A stretch of 64,000 nucleotides of DNA from Bacteroidaceae bacterium (GTDB lineage: Bacteria > Bacteroidota > Bacteroidia > Bacteroidales > Bacteroidaceae). The DNA is taken from positions 80,935 to 144,934 of the forward strand of contig JAFTYI010000031.1 in the NCBI GenBank assembly GCA_017464815.1. Direction: 5' to 3'. Position 1 is the stretch's first letter, and every line of letters starts with the position of its first letter. The position numbers were made by a program, and so were the translations under genes. This document shows positions 16,768-24,941 of the stretch, piece after piece. Under the pieces are notes generated by a model. It was not told where the DNA came from. It ran no database searches and worked only from the letters and a program-made list of their open reading frames with translations.

Positions 16768-17933
16768 TTCGTTTCAAGTTTCTTTAGCTCATGATACAAT
16801 GCTTGCCCCTTCACGGTGAGCAGGTATTTCTGACGGGGATGGCGGGGAGAGTCAGGATAGAGCAGACGGAGGTATCCACCTGAAACGGCTGGGTTCAGAT
16901 AAAGGTTCAAAAAATTGTCACGTCCTTTAAGCCCTACACTGTGCATCATATCTTTTACAGACAATTGCTGTTCGCCTATCGTTTGCACCAGTCTTACAAT
17001 ATTTGGATTATCTAGGTACAACTTATCCTGCACTTGTCCTGCACTTGTCCCGTACTTGTCCTGCGCTTGTCCTGAATCAGCTCTTTTTGTCCACTCTTCA
17101 GGCGGATTTACCAACATGAATCTGTTCTTCAGTTCGTGATGCTCTCCCATAAGCAAATTGCGGAGAAAACGTATCAAGAAACTGTAATCCTGATTGATAT
17201 CCTTTGCCACATTCTTGTAGTTGGCCCTGACAAGCGCATTGCGGAAATACCACGAATGTTGCTCAAACATATCGTTGTTGCATTCGAAACCAATAGACCT
17301 CAAGTATTTTATGGCAAAGAGTGCCGTAGTACGTGTATTACCTTCCATAAAGGGGTGGGTCTGCCAAATGCCGGAAATGAATTTGGCAAGATGTTCCACA
17401 ATTTCGACCATTGAGAGTCCTCTGTAATCGAACTGTTTTTCCTGCTCTATGTCATAATCCAACGCCATACGCAGGTCTTGCCATCGTCCGTACATGACGG
17501 TATCCCCCTGCAACACCCATTCTTTTTTTGTAATGTCGTAAGTGCGGAGGGTGCCTGCATGTTTAAACACCCCTTCGAATATAGCACGATGAATAGCCAT
17601 GACACCAGCTGCACTGAACGTGAACGACGGGGAGCCTATGAGTTTGGCAATATTGCCGGACACCATATCTGCTTCAGACTTATCTTCGTCATCGTCGTCG
17701 TGCTTGGTCTTAGAGATATAGTATTGCTTGACCTGTTCCCGAGCTTCATCTATCGTGATTTCTCCTTCAATATGCCGATAGGCTGTCTGTTTCAGATAAT
17801 CAGAGACCTGCAAACCATCGACAGCCTGCAAGCCAATGGCCACACGCCATGCTTCTGCTCTCTCTCGTTTGTGAGGTTCGCTGACTTTTTTATAGTCATC
17901 AAAATTGAGATATAATTGTTTTTCTGGATTCAT
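16764..17933 (-). CDS. Fic (Fido) domain protein inside the type I RM operon
   Basis: A 389-aa protein. The Fic signature is complete: HPFMEGNTRTTA near residues 193-204, with the catalytic His and the phosphate-binding loop. Fic enzymes transfer AMP or related groups to Ser, Thr or Tyr of target proteins. Residues 35-75 resemble a VbhA-type antitoxin helix region (RHIEGEITIDEAR), but the usual inhibitory S/TxxxE motif is not clear. The C-terminal 88 residues (LVQTIGEQQLSVKDMMHSVG onward) look like a winged helix. Between the two lies a linker made by an 11-bp tandem repeat (17026-17078). The gene overlaps hsdS and hsdR by four bases each. Its target is unknown. Confidence 0.9.
   Translation of the reverse strand: MNPEKQLYLNFDDYKKVSEPHKRERAEAWRVAIGLQAVDGLQVSDYLKQTAYRHIEGEITIDEAREQVKQYYISKTKHDDDDEDKSEADMVSGNIAKLIGSPSFTFSAAGVMAIHRAIFEGVFKHAGTLRTYDITKKEWVLQGDTVMYGRWQDLRMALDYDIEQEKQFDYRGLSMVEIVEHLAKFISGIWQTHPFMEGNTRTTALFAIKYLRSIGFECNNDMFEQHSWYFRNALVRANYKNVAKDINQDYSFLIRFLRNLLMGEHHELKNRFMLVNPPEEWTKRADSGQAQDKYGTSAGQVQDKLYLDNPNIVRLVQTIGEQQLSVKDMMHSVGLKGRDNFLNLYLNPAVSGGYLRLLYPDSPRHPRQKYLLTVKGQALYHELKKLETK
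17026..17078 (-). repeat. 11-bp tandem repeat inside fic
   Basis: Four complete 11-bp units start at 17026, 17037, 17048 and 17059, with a fifth partial unit at 17070. Two units are identical (plus strand TCCTGCACTTG); the other two differ by one or two bases. Eleven is not a multiple of three, so the three frames are read in turn, giving an 11-residue protein period (GQAQDKYGTSA, then GQVQDK). Gain or loss of one unit would shift the frame after about residue 302, sparing the Fic domain but changing or ending the C-terminal domain. Confidence 0.85.
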
Positions 17934-19198
17934 ACCACTTTCACTTTACCTGTTACCACATCGTTGATAATTATTTGCTTACGCTCTTGAAGGAGGGAAA
18001 TTTGCTTTTCTGTAACTAAAATAGCATCACCTATTGGTTTTATTGAGTTTTCGATAAAGTCAACAATTCTACTTTGTTCTGTTATTGGAGGAAGCATCAT
18101 TAATAAATCCCCTGTTCTTTCTTGATTGAGAATTGGCAATGTAGAGAAATTCGCATTTTGAATAATTTGTATTTTCGTTGACAATAGTAAATGAGCCAAA
18201 TATTTGTAAAAAACTTTATTCTTTTGTGGGAGCAACGCATTTATTTGTTGATTACAAGATGCTTCATGCTCAGCATAGGCTACTTTACCTATAGTGCTAC
18301 CTATTCCTACAAGATAAACTGTGCCAATTGGATATACCGAACAGGCATCTTCTTTTTTAGCCCTAAAAGTAACTTGCCTGTCAGAATCTACAAGATTAAT
18401 ACCATTCAAATCACCTGGCGTATACCAATTAATGTTCCCATTTTCAAAATAGTATTCCTTACTAGTACTTGGAGTTCTTCCTGTTTTTACAGAAACATAC
18501 CGTTTTATGGGGACTACCTCCCAATGTTCCGGAATCTCCCCAATCCATTCCACACCGCTATCTTTCATCTTCACGTTGGGGTCGAGTCCTTTGGTGACGG
18601 CATTGTTGATGATGATTTGCTTACGTTCGTTCAGCAAGTCTATCATCTTTTGCTGTTGGGCGATGGCGGTATCAATCTTAGAGGTGACTTTATCTAAATA
18701 GCCTACTATGAGATCTTGCTCGTGTAATGGAGGAAGGAGTGAAAGGATTTGTCCAAAATCATCCGTATACATCCTCCAACGAGAAGGAATTACACCTGAC
18801 GAACGTCTTGCAAACTCAGCCAAGTAAAGAGGCGTTTTATATAAATAGTGCAAAAATTTTGGATTAGCTTGTCTTTTCAGCTTGTATATACAATAAGCAG
18901 GACTAACAATACCTTTATACTTGGACACACCTAATCCGCCCATCCAAGCAAGCATAATATTAACCACCAAATCGTTTTCTGCCACTATTTTGTAACCTTT
19001 CAACGATTCACTTCGAGAATCACTTTTGGCTGGTGTTATACCATCATATTGAGACACAGACAATAAATCTTCATTTCCTGTCATTGAAGTAGAGAATGAT
19101 TCCATCCATAAATATTTGGACTTAATAACCTCCCAATGACTCGGAATCTCCCCCAACCATTGTACGCCACTATCTTTATATTCGCTATATCGTTGCAT
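17930..19198 (-). CDS. hsdS: Type I restriction-modification specificity subunit S
   Basis: A 422-aa DNA-recognition subunit with two half-repeats. Each starts with KDSGV(Q/E)W(L/I)GEIP..WEV (residues 7-25 and about 212-230) and ends in a coiled coil with LxERKQIIIN (near 190 and 405). The variable target-recognition domains lie between, so the complex should recognise a bipartite sequence. The two coiled-coil coding segments (near 17960-17990 and 18605-18640) share DNA similarity and could recombine. No second hsdS fragment or integrase is visible within this window, so shuffling here is not supported. The gene is 13 bp after hsdM and overlaps fic as ATGA. Confidence 0.94.
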   Translation of the reverse strand: MQRYSEYKDSGVQWLGEIPSHWEVIKSKYLWMESFSTSMTGNEDLLSVSQYDGITPAKSDSRSESLKGYKIVAENDLVVNIMLAWMGGLGVSKYKGIVSPAYCIYKLKRQANPKFLHYLYKTPLYLAEFARRSSGVIPSRWRMYTDDFGQILSLLPPLHEQDLIVGYLDKVTSKIDTAIAQQQKMIDLLNERKQIIINNAVTKGLDPNVKMKDSGVEWIGEIPEHWEVVPIKRYVSVKTGRTPSTSKEYYFENGNINWYTPGDLNGINLVDSDRQVTFRAKKEDACSVYPIGTVYLVGIGSTIGKVAYAEHEASCNQQINALLPQKNKVFYKYLAHLLLSTKIQIIQNANFSTLPILNQERTGDLLMMLPPITEQSRIVDFIENSIKPIGDAILVTEKQISLLQERKQIIINDVVTGKVKVV

Positions 19199-19211
19199 AG
19201 AGCTTGCCTGA

Positions 19212-21539
19212 TTACATTAAACTAAAGAGTGACTGAATAAACCCTTGGCTTTGGCGGTCGAGTTCGAGAATGTCACGCTCGTTCTCTTCGAGGGAGCGGA
19301 GGGGGACGGGTTTGTAGAAATATTTGTTGAAGGAGATTTCGCAACCAATTTTTGTGAGAGGCAGATTTATCCAAGCATCGGCCACGTAGGGACGCACTTC
19401 GCGCAAGAAGTATTCATAGATATCCTCTTTCACGGGAATCTTCTCTGTGTCGCGAAGGTCGCTGTCCGTTTCATATTCCACATATCCACTCTTGGCTGTG
19501 GCATAATAGCCATAGTCGGTCAACAACGAACGGTCGATACCATAGGTCTCGGTAAGCACTTCTATCTCCTTGCTGCTTGCCTTATGTTCTTTCTTGATGA
19601 CTGGCATGGCTTCGGGATCGGTTTCTGACATGGCACGGGCAATCCCCTTCAACACAGCGGCAGAGGCATCCAACTTCAGCGTCTTGGCTGTCTTGTTTAT
19701 CTCTTCAACAAAAGCATTGTAATCCATATATACCTTGGTTCCCACCACCTTCATCAATTGGTGGGCGGTGTGCATCAGTTCGCGACGGGCATTCCACTCC
19801 TTGGCAGAAATCAACTTGAGCAGTTTCTTGTCCGGCATCTTGATGTCATTGTCATTGAAGTACTCTTTGATGGCAGGGATTTCGTCGTCAATACCTTCAA
19901 ACACCCGATTGCCGTAGGTCTGATAAAGCCATTTGGAGACCTCCATATTGGCCTTGTCGTAGAGCAGTTCGTCAATCTTCAATGCATTGAACTGACAGCG
20001 CAGACGCAGAGGGCGCTCAATGGTCACACTGTAATAGCGGAAGTCGTCGCCATCAAATACTTTTGCTGCCACCTTGTCTTCGCCAGCCTCCTTCTCTACA
20101 AAGTCCATATAGGTTTTCAATATGGCATCCTGATAGGCAGGAGTTATCGTACAGTTGCGTGAACCTTGGTTCTTTCGCAACTTTTCAAATGCTTGCGAGG
20201 CATCTATCAGTTGCACCTTCCCTTGGCGGTTTTCTGGTTTCTTGTTGGTAAGGACCCAAACGTATGTGGTAATGCCCGTATTGTAAAAGATGTTGTTGGG
20301 CAACTGAATGATGGCATCCACCAAGTCGTTTTCCACCACATAACGACGGATATTGCTCTCGCCACTTCCGGCATCGCCTGTAAAGAGCGACGAACCGTTA
20401 TGAATGGAGGCCACACGGCTTCCCTGCGGCTGCAAGTCCAAGGGCTTCATTTTGTCCACCTCTTCGAGCATGAAGAGCAGTTGCCCGTCCGACGTTCGTG
20501 GCGTACAATCCAACATTTCTGTTTCACTGGCAAAGTTGGTGATGGGCAATTCAAAACGACGGTCAAGCAAAGTCTTTTCGTGATATATCTTCTCCTTGTC
20601 CGTTTTCCACGACTTGCCATAAGGCGGATTGGTCAACTGGAAACCAAAGGATTGTCCTTGAAAATAATCTTCCGTGATGGTATTGCCCAAATGCATACCG
20701 CTGGGGTCAACCCCTTTGATAATCAGGTCGGACTTACAAATGGCGTATGTCTCAGGGTTTATCTCTGTACCTGAAAGTTGGATAGCATTCGGACGTACAC
20801 CGATGCTCAACAGGTATTCACGCCCTTCAGTCAGCATACCTCCCGAACCTTCGGCTGGGTCGTGCAGAGAAATTATCTTGGGCAAATTGTCCTTGACGGG
20901 TTCAAACACCACACGGGCAAGCAACGAGATGGCATCGCGTGGAGTGAAATGTTCGCCAGCCTCCTCGTTGTTCTCTTCGTTGAAGCGGCGCAACAATTCT
21001 TCAAACACCGTACCCATACCGATGTTGGTAAGTGCGGGAAGCGGCAGGCCATCAGGGTCTTTCTGCTCTTGGTCGGTCAAGTTGATACGCGGGTCGGTAA
21101 TGCGCTCAATCATGGGGAGCAAGCGGTCATTGTCTGCCAACTTACGTGCTTTGGCATAGTATTCGAAGTTTTTCAATACATCGCGTACATTCTCGCTATA
21201 GCCATTCAGGTACTCCACAAAATTGTCGTACAAGATGTCATTATTGTCGGAAGCTGTTGATTTCAACCGCTTCAATGTCCACTTGCTGGTATTGAAGTAA
21301 CTGAGACTGGTAATGTCCTTCAAGGCATCTTCGTCCACCTCGTCCAGTTCCATCTCACGCTGTTGTCTCAACTCCTCTTCCACCGCTTCCTTTGTGGGTT
21401 CCAACAAAGCATCCAACCGACGCAACACCACCATGGGCAATATCACATCGCGATACTGTCCGCGAAGAAACACATCACGCAATACGTCGTCGGCAATGTT
21501 CCAGATTAGAGATACTATTTGGCTATGATTGACTTCCAT
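19212..21539 (-). CDS. hsdM: Type I restriction-modification DNA methyltransferase subunit M
   Basis: A 775-aa N6-adenine methyltransferase. The N-terminal helical domain is followed by the SAM-binding motif DPAEGSGGML near residue 229 and the catalytic motif NPPYGKSW near 306. It is longer than the classic 500-aa HsdM; the extra 250 or so C-terminal residues (KALKLDASAAVLKGIARAM onward) resemble the extended HsdM subgroup. The Q-rich tail LDRQSQGFIQSLFSLM ends the protein. It is the first gene of the operon, with a good promoter 25-55 bp upstream, and modifies host DNA together with HsdS. Confidence 0.95.
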   Translation of the reverse strand: MEVNHSQIVSLIWNIADDVLRDVFLRGQYRDVILPMVVLRRLDALLEPTKEAVEEELRQQREMELDEVDEDALKDITSLSYFNTSKWTLKRLKSTASDNNDILYDNFVEYLNGYSENVRDVLKNFEYYAKARKLADNDRLLPMIERITDPRINLTDQEQKDPDGLPLPALTNIGMGTVFEELLRRFNEENNEEAGEHFTPRDAISLLARVVFEPVKDNLPKIISLHDPAEGSGGMLTEGREYLLSIGVRPNAIQLSGTEINPETYAICKSDLIIKGVDPSGMHLGNTITEDYFQGQSFGFQLTNPPYGKSWKTDKEKIYHEKTLLDRRFELPITNFASETEMLDCTPRTSDGQLLFMLEEVDKMKPLDLQPQGSRVASIHNGSSLFTGDAGSGESNIRRYVVENDLVDAIIQLPNNIFYNTGITTYVWVLTNKKPENRQGKVQLIDASQAFEKLRKNQGSRNCTITPAYQDAILKTYMDFVEKEAGEDKVAAKVFDGDDFRYYSVTIERPLRLRCQFNALKIDELLYDKANMEVSKWLYQTYGNRVFEGIDDEIPAIKEYFNDNDIKMPDKKLLKLISAKEWNARRELMHTAHQLMKVVGTKVYMDYNAFVEEINKTAKTLKLDASAAVLKGIARAMSETDPEAMPVIKKEHKASSKEIEVLTETYGIDRSLLTDYGYYATAKSGYVEYETDSDLRDTEKIPVKEDIYEYFLREVRPYVADAWINLPLTKIGCEISFNKYFYKPVPLRSLEENERDILELDRQSQGFIQSLFSLM

Positions 21540-21563
21540 TGTTTCGTTGTTTTATACTTGCCA

Positions 21564-21594
21564 CAAAGATAAACATAATCTATGAGAATCCAAA
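21564..21594 (-). promoter_or_regulatory. Promoter of the hsdM-hsdS-fic-hsdR operon
   Basis: Minus strand: TTTG (21594-21591), 19 bp, TATCTTTG (21571-21564), with the -7 box 24 bp before the hsdM ATG. Both boxes match the Bacteroidales consensus. The dispersed repeat copy A begins about 25 bp further upstream. Confidence 0.7.
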
Positions 21595-21617
21595 ATATTC
21601 CACAGAAATCAATATGA

Positions 21618-22033
21618 ATTTCCCCTCCATGCAACAAATCGTACATATAAAAATCGGGCGATGCAACATTTGGTACATATAAATTTCTGAAAAGATGACA
21701 AAGCGGATGCTCTGTGAAGGCTGTGAAGGGGCGTGAACGGGCTTGCCTTCACAGAAAGTGGGTGAAGGCCAGTGAGTTATGGGGTGTGAAGGCTGTGAAG
21801 GCTGTTTTTTTATTGAAGGAGTTGGAGGAGTTAATCGCTTCGCTAAGGAGTTAAAACCTATATAGTATGAGGGCGCAACGAATATAGTATGGAAGCGAAA
21901 GCTATATTGTAAATAGGTGATGTTTCTATACTATGGCTGTTGGCGTTGGCGATGGCTGTTTTAACATACGGTCGACAAGGCCGGAAGATACGGATGTTAA
22001 GCGCTGAAGATTTAAATCTTCCGGCCTTGTCGA
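21618..22033. repeat. Dispersed repeat, copy A (between ftsZ and hsdM)
   Basis: A non-coding unit sharing two long blocks with 45613-45980. Block 1 (21628-21704) contains two imperfect direct copies of GCAACA followed by TACATATAAA, then GTGAAGGCT-type repeats. Block 2 (21931-22020) includes ATGGCTGTTGGCG repeats and GGCCGGAAGATACGGATG leading to GATTTAAATC. The middle (21810-21930) is not shared. The block ends in a 17-bp perfect hairpin (21973-21989 with 22016-22032), which lies 20 bp beyond the ftsZ stop and may end the dcw transcript. No protein is encoded. Confidence 0.85.
21973..22032 (-). terminator. 17-bp hairpin downstream of ftsZ
   Basis: Perfect arms at 21973-21989 and 22016-22032 (core GGCCGGAAGAT). 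It follows the ftsZ stop on the minus strand; no strong T-run follows, so it could also act as a 3' end stabiliser. It is part of dispersed repeat copy A. Confidence 0.55.
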
Positions 22034-22051
22034 AGGTTCGGGCGGTAATTC

Positions 22052-23371
22052 TCAGAACGTGATGAACCCTGATGCGCCATCGGGGGCAGAGGGAGTGGAG
22101 TCGGATGCGACGTCGGGTGCCTCGGTGGCTGCTGTGCGTGCCGATGCCTCAAGCTCGGTAAGCTCAGTAGAGGTGCGGCGGTAGGTGGGGCTTGACTCGA
22201 TGGAGGAGATGAGCGAATCGTTGTCGAGGTCGGCATCTTGGAAGATGAAGGAACGAACCACGCGCTTCTGGGCCAGTTTGGAACGGCCGTAGAACTTCTC
22301 TACCATCTCGCGATCCTTCTCCTCGCGTTCGAGGCGCTCGCGTTCACTGATGGTTGTCTCGCGTTGTTGGCGTTCGCGGATGGCCTGCTCCATGCCGGGG
22401 ATGTTGTTCATGCCGAAGCCTGAGGCTATGATTGTAATCTTTACCTCCTCTTCCAGTTCGGCCGAGTCGGCTACTCCCCAGATGACTTCGATGTCGTTGC
22501 TCTCGAACTGCTCCATGAAACGGTTCAGCTCTTCGAACTCTTCCACGATAAGCGGCTTCTTGGCCGACTGGTAGATGTTGAACAGTATCTTGCGGGAGTT
22601 GTAGATGTCGTTGTCGTTGAGCAGAGGCGAATTCAGCGCGTCGCGGATGGCGGCGTCGAGACGTTTTTCTCCCGAACCGATGCCGTTGCTCATGATGGCT
22701 ACGCCGCCGTCCTTGAGAATCTTGCTGACATCGCGGAAATCGAGGTTCATGATTCCCTCGACGGTGATGATTTCTGCAATGCTCTTGGTGGCGATGGTGA
22801 GGGTTTCGTCCACCATGCGGAAGCCCTCCTTGACGGGCAGGTTGGGGTAGGTCTCGAGCAGGCGCTCGTTGTTGATGACGAGCAGGGCGTCCACGTGGCG
22901 GGCTATGGCCTCTACGCCCTTGAGGGCTTGCACAATCTTGCGTTGGCGCTCAAACTTGAAGGGGATGGTGACGATGCCTATCGTGAGGACGTCCATTTCC
23001 TTGGCCACACGGGCTACGACGGGGGCCGCACCCGTGCCGGTGCCTCCACCCATGCCGGCGGTGATGAACACCATCTGGGTGTCGTCGCGGAATAGGGCAC
23101 GGATGTCCTCGATGCTTTCCTCGGCAGCCTGACGGGCCACTTCGGGGTCGTTGCCGGCTCCGAGTCCCTTTCCCAACTGTATCTTGATGGGGATGTCGGA
23201 CGACACGAGGGCCTGACGGTCGGTGTTACAGAGTACGAAGGTGACGTCGCGGATGCCTTCGCGATACATGTTCTTGACAGCGTTGCTGCCACCGCCGCCC
23301 ACGCCTATCACTTTGATGATGTGGGGGTCTGCTGTTGGCAGGTTAATGGGGAGTATGTTAGTTTCTTCCAT
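22052..23371 (-). CDS. ftsZ: Cell division protein FtsZ
   Basis: A 439-aa tubulin-like GTPase that forms the Z-ring at midcell. Nucleotide-binding G-box GGGTGTGAAP lies near residue 110, GVGGGGSNAV at 24-33, and the T7 loop GIMNLDFRDV near 208 carries the catalytic Asp. The C-terminal 110 residues form a charged linker (RERQQRETTISERERLEREEKDRE stretch) and a short tail SGFITF, longer than in Proteobacteria, as is common in Bacteroidota. It is the last gene of the dcw operon, 52 bp after ftsA. The conserved tail peptide that binds FtsA is not obvious. Confidence 0.97.
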   Translation of the reverse strand: MEETNILPINLPTADPHIIKVIGVGGGGSNAVKNMYREGIRDVTFVLCNTDRQALVSSDIPIKIQLGKGLGAGNDPEVARQAAEESIEDIRALFRDDTQMVFITAGMGGGTGTGAAPVVARVAKEMDVLTIGIVTIPFKFERQRKIVQALKGVEAIARHVDALLVINNERLLETYPNLPVKEGFRMVDETLTIATKSIAEIITVEGIMNLDFRDVSKILKDGGVAIMSNGIGSGEKRLDAAIRDALNSPLLNDNDIYNSRKILFNIYQSAKKPLIVEEFEELNRFMEQFESNDIEVIWGVADSAELEEEVKITIIASGFGMNNIPGMEQAIRERQQRETTISERERLEREEKDREMVEKFYGRSKLAQKRVVRSFIFQDADLDNDSLISSIESSPTYRRTSTELTELEASARTAATEAPDVASDSTPSAPDGASGFITF

Positions 23372-23423
23372 AAATTCGTTTTTTTCGTTTGTTCATATAC
23401 AAGTTCAACGTCTCAACGCATAT

Positions 23424-24902
23424 TTATTCTTCTCCATTCAATAGTTCTTCAGCCCATTTTTGCAGGCGGCCCAGCATGGAGTTCTCGCGTTTGCGACGGC
23501 GTTCCTCTGCTGCTTTGGCTTGGCGTTCGGCTTCAAGGCGCTCCTCCTCTTCGCGGCGGATGGCGGCCTCCTGTTCGGCCTTCTCTTGGGCGATGCGTTG
23601 TGCTTCGGCTGCGCGGGCTGCCTCTTCCTCTTGGGCGATGCGTGCGGCCTCGGCCTTCTGGCGTTCAATCTCCTCCTGTTGTGCCTGGCGTGCGGCCTCG
23701 GCCTCGGTTGTGTCGGTGTCGAAGAGGTCGCGCGGCACCTCCTGCTCACAGCAGTTCTGGCGTGCGCTGGAGAGCAGTCCCAGCAGGGAGCCTTGGCGGC
23801 TGTTCTTGGCCAACAGCTCGGGGGTGACGCTCTCTACGGGAGGGATGATGTAGGTGGCATGGCGGAACTTCTCGATGCGGGTCTTCTTCTGGATGGCTGT
23901 CTGGAGCTGTCCCAAGTGTGAACCGCCACCGGTGACGATGATGCCGGCCATGAGTTTGTCGTCATAGCCTGAGAGTCCTATCTGGTTCCACACGTTGGTG
24001 ATGATTTCCTCCATGCGGGCTTCGGTGATTTCGTTCAACACCCGGTCGGTGATGGTGGAGTCGTCGGTGCCGAACGTGTAGGTGACAGGTTTGCTGTCGG
24101 CTTCAAACGGTTCGGTGTAGGCCGACGCGTACTTGATTTTCAGGTCTTCGGCATCGGTCTCTTCGATTCCTTGGGTGCAGATGTCCTTGGTGATGTTGTT
24201 GCTGCCAAGGGGGAGCACCGCCAGGTGGCGCAACAGATGGTCTTTGTAGACCTGCACGGTGGTCGTCTCGGCTCCAAAGTCGATGAGGGCACAGCCCGAG
24301 CGTAACTCGGTGTCGGTGGCAGTGACCTTGGCCATCTCCAGGGGGGTGATGAGGTAGCCGGCAATGCGGGTGGCAGCCAGTTGGAAACTCTCCTCAATCT
24401 TGCGGCGCACTCCTTGGCGGGCTATGATGTGGAGGAAACGTCCCTCGATGTGTGAGGTGATGACTCCGACGGGGTCGGTCTGCAAACCTGTGCCGACCTT
24501 GTACTCCTGGGGGACAACTTCCAATATTTCATACCCATCCGTGTGGGTGCTGCGGCTTGTGGCAATCAATTCGTCTACAATGTTGGTTGTGATGCGGGTC
24601 TCTTCCTCGAATTGGCGGATGACGGTGTTCTTTACTGTGCGCACGGATTGTCCGCTGATGCCCACATACACTTTTGCGATGGTGGCTTCCAAGGCTGCCT
24701 CCAATTTGTTGATGATGGAGGTGATGGCTCCCGCCGTCCTGTCAATGTTGAAGACGTTTCCTTTGCGGATGCAGGCTGAGGCATCTTCGCTGGCGTAGGC
24801 CAGGATGGAGAGTTTGCCGTCAGTGTCCTTTTGCCCGGCAATACCTGTAATCCTAGTGGAGCCCAGCTCGATGGCTACCATGAAATCTGTTGTCTGTCCC
24901 AT
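23424..24902 (-). CDS. ftsA: Cell division protein FtsA
   Basis: A 492-aa actin-like protein that tethers FtsZ to the membrane. Phosphate-1 is VAIELGSTRITGIAG at residues 9-23, and the adenosine motif IIVTGGGSHLGQL lies near 315. From about residue 395 the protein has an Ala/Glu/Arg-rich coiled coil of roughly 75 residues (AEAARIAQEEEAARAAEAQR and similar), followed by an amphipathic end MLGRLQKWAEELLNGEE that fits a membrane-targeting helix. The coiled-coil spacer is longer than in E. coli FtsA. It lies 39 bp after ftsQ and 52 bp before ftsZ. Confidence 0.96.
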   Translation of the reverse strand: MGQTTDFMVAIELGSTRITGIAGQKDTDGKLSILAYASEDASACIRKGNVFNIDRTAGAITSIINKLEAALEATIAKVYVGISGQSVRTVKNTVIRQFEEETRITTNIVDELIATSRSTHTDGYEILEVVPQEYKVGTGLQTDPVGVITSHIEGRFLHIIARQGVRRKIEESFQLAATRIAGYLITPLEMAKVTATDTELRSGCALIDFGAETTTVQVYKDHLLRHLAVLPLGSNNITKDICTQGIEETDAEDLKIKYASAYTEPFEADSKPVTYTFGTDDSTITDRVLNEITEARMEEIITNVWNQIGLSGYDDKLMAGIIVTGGGSHLGQLQTAIQKKTRIEKFRHATYIIPPVESVTPELLAKNSRQGSLLGLLSSARQNCCEQEVPRDLFDTDTTEAEAARQAQQEEIERQKAEAARIAQEEEAARAAEAQRIAQEKAEQEAAIRREEEERLEAERQAKAAEERRRKRENSMLGRLQKWAEELLNGEE

Positions 24903-24941
24903 ATATGATTTGTTTATTCGTTGATGCGTTTTTTATACTAT

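Noticed and set aside
17930-19198. Invertible hsdS shufflon
   Set aside because: Only one hsdS is present, with no partial copies, inverted repeats or tyrosine recombinase in the window.
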